A stretch of DNA of 23,594 nucleotides, taken from the NCBI GenBank assembly GCA_021797055.1, contig JAKAAI010000021.1, positions 1 through 23,594 on the forward strand. Reading direction: 5' to 3'. The notes beneath the pieces were generated by a model that saw only the letters and a program-made list of their open reading frames with translations, made no database searches and had not been told where the DNA came from. The position numbers and the translations under genes are program-made. Positions 21,875 to 23,594 of the stretch are shown piece by piece. The stretch comes from Thermoplasmata archaeon. Its GTDB lineage: Archaea > Thermoplasmatota > Thermoplasmata > Thermoplasmatales > Thermoplasmataceae. The stretch's first letter is position 1, and the number at the start of each line of letters is the position of its first letter.

Positions 21875-23420
21875 AATAGTCATACAGGGTAGATGGTGCT
21901 TTTTTTATCTCATCCCGGAGCTTTGAAATGTTCCTCTTCATCTGGTTCTCTTTCTTTTTGGCCGAGAAGAGGTAACCTATGTCTCTTGAGCCCTCGTACG
22001 TCAGGATGTGCACTTCGCCTGCATGTGACCTACCTGTCCTACCCCGTCTCTGTATCGTCCTGATATCAGAGGGAACAGGTTCGTAAAATATCACCAGATC
22101 TGTGGCTGGAATGTCAAGCCCCTCTTCAGCAACGCTTGTGGCAACAAGTACATTATAGATACCTTCCCTGAACTGCTCGATTATGTGGTGCTGTTCAGAC
22201 CTGGTAAGACCGATATCTGAATCATGTGATGCCTGCCCAACAAATCTCACCGGCCTGACCATGCTTGAGTGCTCATTGAAATATGCAGTTACGATTTCAG
22301 ATGTCTTCCTGTAATGGGTGAATATGATTATTCTTGAGTCCTTGTTCTTCTGCAATGTTTCCTCGCAAATCCGAAGGGCTATGCTGCATTTTGGGTTTTC
22401 GACCTTAGATATATCTGTTGTTTCGATCAGCCTCTTTAAAACATTGAAATTCTGGGATTTTTCAATGATAGCGGTAGTCCTCATGATGCTCCTATCCTCA
22501 CTATGTATAAGATCGTTGAAATAATTGTAGAATATCGTATAACCTTGACTTTCTAAATATTCTAAAGCATAATCTATCCGAATAGCAGCGGTTATGTAAG
22601 GAATTATTGAAAATAACTTACTTTCACCACTCCTCGCTCTTTCAGAGACTTCACGTGATGCCTCTATAAGATTTTTCCTTGATATATTGGTATTCTGGAA
22701 AATTCCTGATTTTTTCAGTTTTTCAATGATTTCAATGTAAATCTGTTTCAGTACAGTATGAATCTCCCGGACTTCATCAGGCTGTCGTATTCTTGTTATA
22801 TTGATCCTGACATCATTGACGTATTTCCGAACATCTGGATCTTCCTCAGTCTTGATCTTGACTTTCTCTATCCCAAGAGATTTGGTAATCTCTGTTAATT
22901 TATCCATGCTTGAACCTGGACTAGCAGTGAGGCCGAGGATCATTCTTTTTCGTACTTCCAGAAATCTCTGGGCTAACTCCACGTACTGGTAATTGCCAAC
23001 TGCCCTGTGTACCTCATCGAAAATTATCAGCCCAAACTTTTCAATGCTGTATATCTCTTTCTTAAGATCATTCCAAGCTACTTGAGGCGTGCACACGACA
23101 AAGGATGATTTAAGCCATAGCTCTCGCCGGGACGCAGCATCAGTATCTCCCGTCAAAATACATATTTCTTTGTCCGAAAGATTCAAAAGCTTCTTCATGG
23201 TCGAAAAGTGCTGGTCGACCAAAGGCTTGGTGGGAGCAAGAAACATTACCTTGCCCCTTACCTCCCTCATAGTTCGGGAAGCTGCCATTGCTGCTATTAC
23301 TGTTTTTCCAAGGCCTGTCGGTAAGACCACGATAGAATTCTTGAGCCAGACCTCCTTGAAAATATTAATCTGGTATTCCCTTGGTTCCATCCCGTCAAGG
23401 TGATAGTTGAGATCTTCCAT
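21867..23420 (-). CDS. hef: Hef/FANCM-type SF2 DNA helicase without nuclease domain
   Basis: A 517-residue SF2 helicase that in the Hef/FANCM/MPH1 family remodels stalled forks and branched DNA. Motifs: Q-like region REYQINIF, motif I LPTGLGKT (33-40), Ia APTKPLVDQH (62-71), II DEVH (135-138), III TASPG (165-169), IV IIIFTHYRKTSEIV, V VATSVAEEGLDIP and VI IQRRGRTGR. The helical insertion between the two RecA domains (about 215-330), typical of Hef, is present. Euryarchaeal Hef is usually about 750 residues because an XPF-type ERKxxxD nuclease and HhH region follow; here the protein ends soon after the helicase core, so any nuclease would be a separate gene. The last residues PSTLYDYF match the spacing of a PCNA-interacting motif. 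Convergent with rfcS and divergent from tRNA-Ala. Confidence 0.92.
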   Translation of the reverse strand: MEDLNYHLDGMEPREYQINIFKEVWLKNSIVVLPTGLGKTVIAAMAASRTMREVRGKVMFLAPTKPLVDQHFSTMKKLLNLSDKEICILTGDTDAASRRELWLKSSFVVCTPQVAWNDLKKEIYSIEKFGLIIFDEVHRAVGNYQYVELAQRFLEVRKRMILGLTASPGSSMDKLTEITKSLGIEKVKIKTEEDPDVRKYVNDVRINITRIRQPDEVREIHTVLKQIYIEIIEKLKKSGIFQNTNISRKNLIEASREVSERARSGESKLFSIIPYITAAIRIDYALEYLESQGYTIFYNYFNDLIHSEDRSIMRTTAIIEKSQNFNVLKRLIETTDISKVENPKCSIALRICEETLQKNKDSRIIIFTHYRKTSEIVTAYFNEHSSMVRPVRFVGQASHDSDIGLTRSEQHHIIEQFREGIYNVLVATSVAEEGLDIPATDLVIFYEPVPSDIRTIQRRGRTGRSHAGEVHILTYEGSRDIGYLFSAKKKENQMKRNISKLRDEIKKAPSTLYDYFS

Positions 23421-23482
23421 TTATGAATGCTGGATGTGAATGGAAGCGATTAATCTTTCCAGACTTTAAAGCTGATTGGTAG

Positions 23483-23490
23483 TTTTTTAT
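23483..23490 (+). promoter_or_regulatory. TATA element of the tRNA-Ala gene
   Basis: TTTTTTAT is centred about 26 bases before the first base of the tRNA, the standard archaeal distance. Confidence 0.45.
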
Positions 23491-23513
23491 TGCAAGTTGT
23501 GATGCAGCCAGAA

Positions 23514-23585
23514 GGGCCGGTAGATCAGCGGTAGATCGCCTGCTTCGCAAGCAGGAGGCCTCGGGTTCAAATCCCGACCGGTCCA
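23514..23585 (+). tRNA. tRNA-Ala (anticodon CGC)
   Basis: A complete 72-base cloverleaf without intron. The acceptor GGGCCGG pairs with CCGGTCC (23578-23584), including the G3-U70 wobble pair that is the main identity element of tRNA-Ala, with A as discriminator. The D arm is GATC/GATC around AGCGGTA. The anticodon stem CCTGC/GCAGG encloses TTCGCAA, giving anticodon CGC (23546-23548), which reads GCG. The variable loop has 5 bases and the T arm is TCGGG-TTCAAAT-CCCGA. CCA is not fully encoded (TTT follows the discriminator), so it must be added after transcription. Confidence 0.97.
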
Positions 23586-23594
23586 TTTAATTTA

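Noticed and set aside
23395..23586. 63-codon minus-strand ORF covering the tRNA
   Set aside because: Its N-terminal half is the reverse complement of the tRNA-Ala gene, a common false ORF; the cloverleaf explains the sequence.

Overview
The window is chromosomal DNA from an archaeon, most likely of the Thermoplasmata (a relative of Thermoplasma, Ferroplasma or Cuniculiplasma). The evidence is the set of archaeal information-processing genes (MCM helicase, clamp-loader small subunit RfcS, Hef-type helicase, ThpR), the archaeal phosphoglycerate mutase ApgM, archaeal-only families (DUF424, DUF981), and the promoter style. Most transcription units have an A/T-rich TATA element centred about 22-28 bases before the start codon and no Shine-Dalgarno sequence, so most mRNAs should be leaderless. 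The genus assignment is inference; no rRNA is present.

Layout. Bases 1-146 (minus) hold the 5' end of a TrpB2-type tryptophan synthase beta gene that runs off the left edge. From 199 to 3841 (minus) there is a tight three-gene unit: mcm (interrupted by a 185-residue mini-intein), a DUF424 gene and a UbiE/MenG-like methyltransferase. Divergent from mcm is apgM (3939-5153), followed by a three-helix membrane protein (5226-5903) and a 333-base stretch with two candidate tiny ORFs. Next come serS (6237-7565), a small helical protein with a coupled four-helix membrane protein (7712-8715), and on the minus strand an isochorismatase-like hydrolase, a short NfeD-like membrane protein and a GltD-like Fe-S flavoprotein (8721-11362). 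A 435-base gap rich in inverted repeats separates the last from a stand-alone ChrB C-terminal-type gene (11798-12265). The middle holds ThpR, a small unassigned protein, a DEAD-box RNA helicase, a 2-hydroxyacid dehydrogenase and an HD-domain phosphohydrolase. The right part holds a DUF981 membrane protein, an 819-residue surface protein with about 20 N-glycosylation sequons, rfcS, the convergent hef-type helicase gene and tRNA-Ala(CGC).

Functional themes. Three DNA replication or fork-repair genes lie in one window: MCM unwinds the fork, RfcS is the main ATPase of the PCNA clamp loader, and Hef remodels stalled forks. Translation is represented by SerRS, tRNA-Ala and probably the DEAD-box helicase and ThpR. 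Central metabolism is represented by ApgM and the redox enzymes. The most notable features are the MCM intein, which starts with Ser rather than Cys and has no endonuclease; a roughly 12-residue insertion in RfcS ahead of Walker B; a PIP-box-like tail on a nuclease-less Hef; the sequon-rich surface protein; and palindromes by the gltD-like promoter. I saw no CRISPR array, rRNA, prophage or intact insertion sequence.
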